A stretch of DNA of 64,000 nucleotides from Campylobacter massiliensis (lineage in GTDB: Bacteria; Campylobacterota; Campylobacteria; Campylobacterales; Campylobacteraceae). The position numbers and the translations under genes are program-made. Every line of letters begins with the position of its first letter. The first letter of the stretch is position 1. Location: positions 744,001 through 808,000 of the forward strand of contig NZ_JACLZK010000001.1 of the NCBI RefSeq assembly GCF_014253065.1. The letters are read 5' to 3'. The notes beneath the pieces were generated by a model. That model was not told the DNA's origin, made no database searches, and saw only the letters and a list, made by a program, of their open reading frames with translations. Positions 62,889 through 64,000 of this stretch are shown piece after piece.

Positions 62889-63511
62889 CTAGCGACGCCC
62901 GAAAAACGTAGCCGTTTGGCGAGCCCTAAGCAAAATGAACGCCCATAGTTGCCTACAAATCTGCATAATAAGATACGTCGACATCATCACGCAAAAATTC
63001 GCAATACCAAAGCCGATCATATCATAGTAAAAAAATAGCTCAAATCTTATCTGCATCGTAAACTCTCGCGCCAGGCGATAAGTGTGCCATATCCTATAGC
63101 CGGAGAAAAGATCACCAAGTGGCCCGCCAAAGACTAAAAAGCATACGATAAGCGCAAATAAAATAATATCTTGCGAAAGCGCTTGGGCGTTGCTTTTGTT
63201 CCCCTTGAGTCTACCGGTAATGCCGCTAACCACGCCGCTGAGCCCCGCAAGCACCAAACAAACTAGCATAAATAACTAAGATGAAACGCCGCTACGTCGC
63301 CAAAGGTTGTTTTGGTTCGCGCTACGTCTATAGCTGGGTAAAAGCCCGCCATAAACGCCGTAAAGTCTCTAAAAATCGCGTGAGCGGACAAGATATCTTC
63401 GGGTATGGCAAATAGGCTCAAAGCAGCCAAAGCATAAGCGCCCAAGCTAACGAAAAAGGCGATTTTAAGCCTCCCTGCGACCAATCTTAATCTTGCTTTT
63501 AGTCTTATCAT
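62889..63511 (-). pseudogene. unknown membrane protein, probably frameshifted
   Basis: Two minus-strand frames overlap by seven bases. The first (63511-63263, 82 residues) has one helix (IAFFVSLGAYALAALSLFAI) and ends in FHLSYLC; the second (63269-62889, 126 residues) starts MLVCLVLAGLSGVVSGI with no ribosome site of its own, and has further helices (IILFALIVCFLVFGG; IANFCVMMSTYLIM). Reading across gives a smooth membrane helix SYLMLVCLVLAGLSG, so they look like one protein of about 205 residues broken near 63265. Two separate coupled genes remain possible. Confidence 0.45.
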
Positions 63512-63661
63512 TTTCTTGCTTTATATTTTAATCGCAAACGGCGCAAGCGGGAATCTAAATAGTTTTTAAATTCCGTGCGCCATGCGGTAGGATTTTAAAA
63601 TTTCAGAGTCTATGGTAGCGCTCGGCCAAATTTAGAATGTAAATTTAACCTCTAAATTTAG

Positions 63662-63728
63662 CCGAATTTACGAACGTCAAATTTGTCGGCTAAGTTCGCC
63701 GACGCTAAATTTGACGTCCGAATTTACG
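63662..63728. repeat. hairpin flanked by 11-base direct repeats, downstream of carB
   Basis: ACGTCAAATTT (63674-63684) pairs with AAATTTGACGT (63707-63717), and GTCGGC (63685-63690) with GCCGAC (63698-63703), with a three-base bulge. The hairpin is bracketed by two copies of CCGAATTTACG (63662-63672 and 63718-63728). It lies 18 bases past the carB stop and may serve as its terminator. Confidence 0.5.
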
Positions 63729-63745
63729 GTTTTAGTTTCTTAACC

Positions 63746-64000
63746 TCACTTCCCGCCCAGATACTCCTGCAGGCTTCTTACTTCCAGCGCGCTGCCGTCT
63801 TGCACGCTTTTTAGCGATTTAGCCGCCGCTAGAGCCGCCGACATCGTCGTGAAATACGGGATCTTAAACCGCATGATGTTTTGTCTGATTTTCTTGCCGT
63901 CCTCGCTGTTTGACTTGCTATCGCTAGTGTTGATGACAAGCGCGATGTCGCCGTTTTTGAGCTTATCCTCGACGTTTGGGCGACCTTCGCTGATCTTATA
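63746..64000 (-). CDS. carB: carbamoyl-phosphate synthase large subunit, C-terminal part
   Basis: The last 84 codons of a minus-strand gene that runs off the right edge, ending at TGA 63746-63748. The protein is the MGS-like allosteric domain: DIALVINTSDSKSNSEDGKK (VINT signature), IRQNIMRFKIPYFTTMSAA and a C-terminal SVQDGSALEVRSLQEYLGGK. CarB makes carbamoyl phosphate for arginine and pyrimidines, and this domain binds UMP or ornithine in relatives. Confidence 0.92.
   Translation of the reverse strand, partial: YKISEGRPNVEDKLKNGDIALVINTSDSKSNSEDGKKIRQNIMRFKIPYFTTMSAALAAAKSLKSVQDGSALEVRSLQEYLGGK

Noticed and set aside
1-64000. tRNA, rRNA, CRISPR, transposase or phage genes
   Set aside because: I looked for T-loop motifs, regular spaced repeats, DDE/HUH transposase frames and phage structural genes and found none; a tRNAscan or Rfam search would be needed to be certain.

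Overview
The window is bacterial chromosome from an epsilonproteobacterium, almost certainly the genus Campylobacter. The gene order follows Campylobacter jejuni blocks as I remember them: trpE-trpGD-trpF-trpB-trpA-cheX-fliN-fliO, cosR-folB-plsY, ahpC-fdxA-ndk-rpmF-plsX-fabH, ubiE-xseA-serC, perR, dxs-fliH-fliG-fliF-hisC-pheA-lysA-pth and tal-serB-cheW-cheA-cheV-greA-lpxB. The base composition is richer in G+C than C. jejuni and the hexamer AAATTT is everywhere in the spacers, which points by inference to the C. showae/rectus/curvus/concisus group. I saw no rRNA, tRNA, CRISPR array, insertion sequence or prophage.

Layout. 1-1660: tail of an unidentified gene, a TSUP permease and a secreted DUF302 protein. 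1700-7790: a tryptophan operon (trpE, fused trpGD, trpF, trpB, trpA), split by a structured repeat between trpE and trpGD. 7849-9553: cheX, fliN and a FliO-like gene. 9616-14003 (minus): Ppx/GppA phosphatase, sensor kinase, cosR, folB, plsY. 14091-14662: second repeat locus. 14668-18598 (minus): HerA-like ATPase, PilZ-like protein, peroxiredoxin. 18764-23421: ferredoxin, ndk, the DUF177-rpmF-plsX-fabH lipid/ribosome cluster and a DUF2920 gene. 23570-34200: serC, a CYTH-CHAD protein, ubiE-xseA, a three-lipoprotein CsgG/DUF4810/DUF799 cassette and perR, mixed with several broken accessory genes. 34207-56408: an unbroken 22-kb run on the minus strand carrying lprI, lpxB, greA, an LpxH-like gene, cheV-cheA-cheW, serB, tal, a PilT-type ATPase with a very long acidic N-terminus, rplY, pth, an LptF/G permease, lysA, pheA, hisC, fliF-fliG-fliH and dxs. 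56561-58804: nrfHA nitrite reductase. 59197-63511: surE, a ThiF-family gene, a YrdC-like gene, an EamA transporter and membrane proteins. 63746-64000: the C-terminus of carB.

The most unusual element is a dispersed non-coding repeat of about 330 bp, at 3121-3460 and 14341-14662, with an inverted fragment at 14091-14141. The two main copies differ in primary sequence, but I count nine stem positions where both partners changed and pairing was kept. That argues for selection on a folded RNA or single-stranded DNA. Other points of interest are the PilT-like protein with an acidic N-terminal region of about 400 residues, CosR with an intact Asp51 and an adjacent kinase, and a set of frameshifted or stop-interrupted accessory genes in a region whose core genes are all intact.

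All functional calls were made by reading motifs and neighbourhood by eye, and no database search was run. Statements about C. jejuni gene order and family features are from memory.
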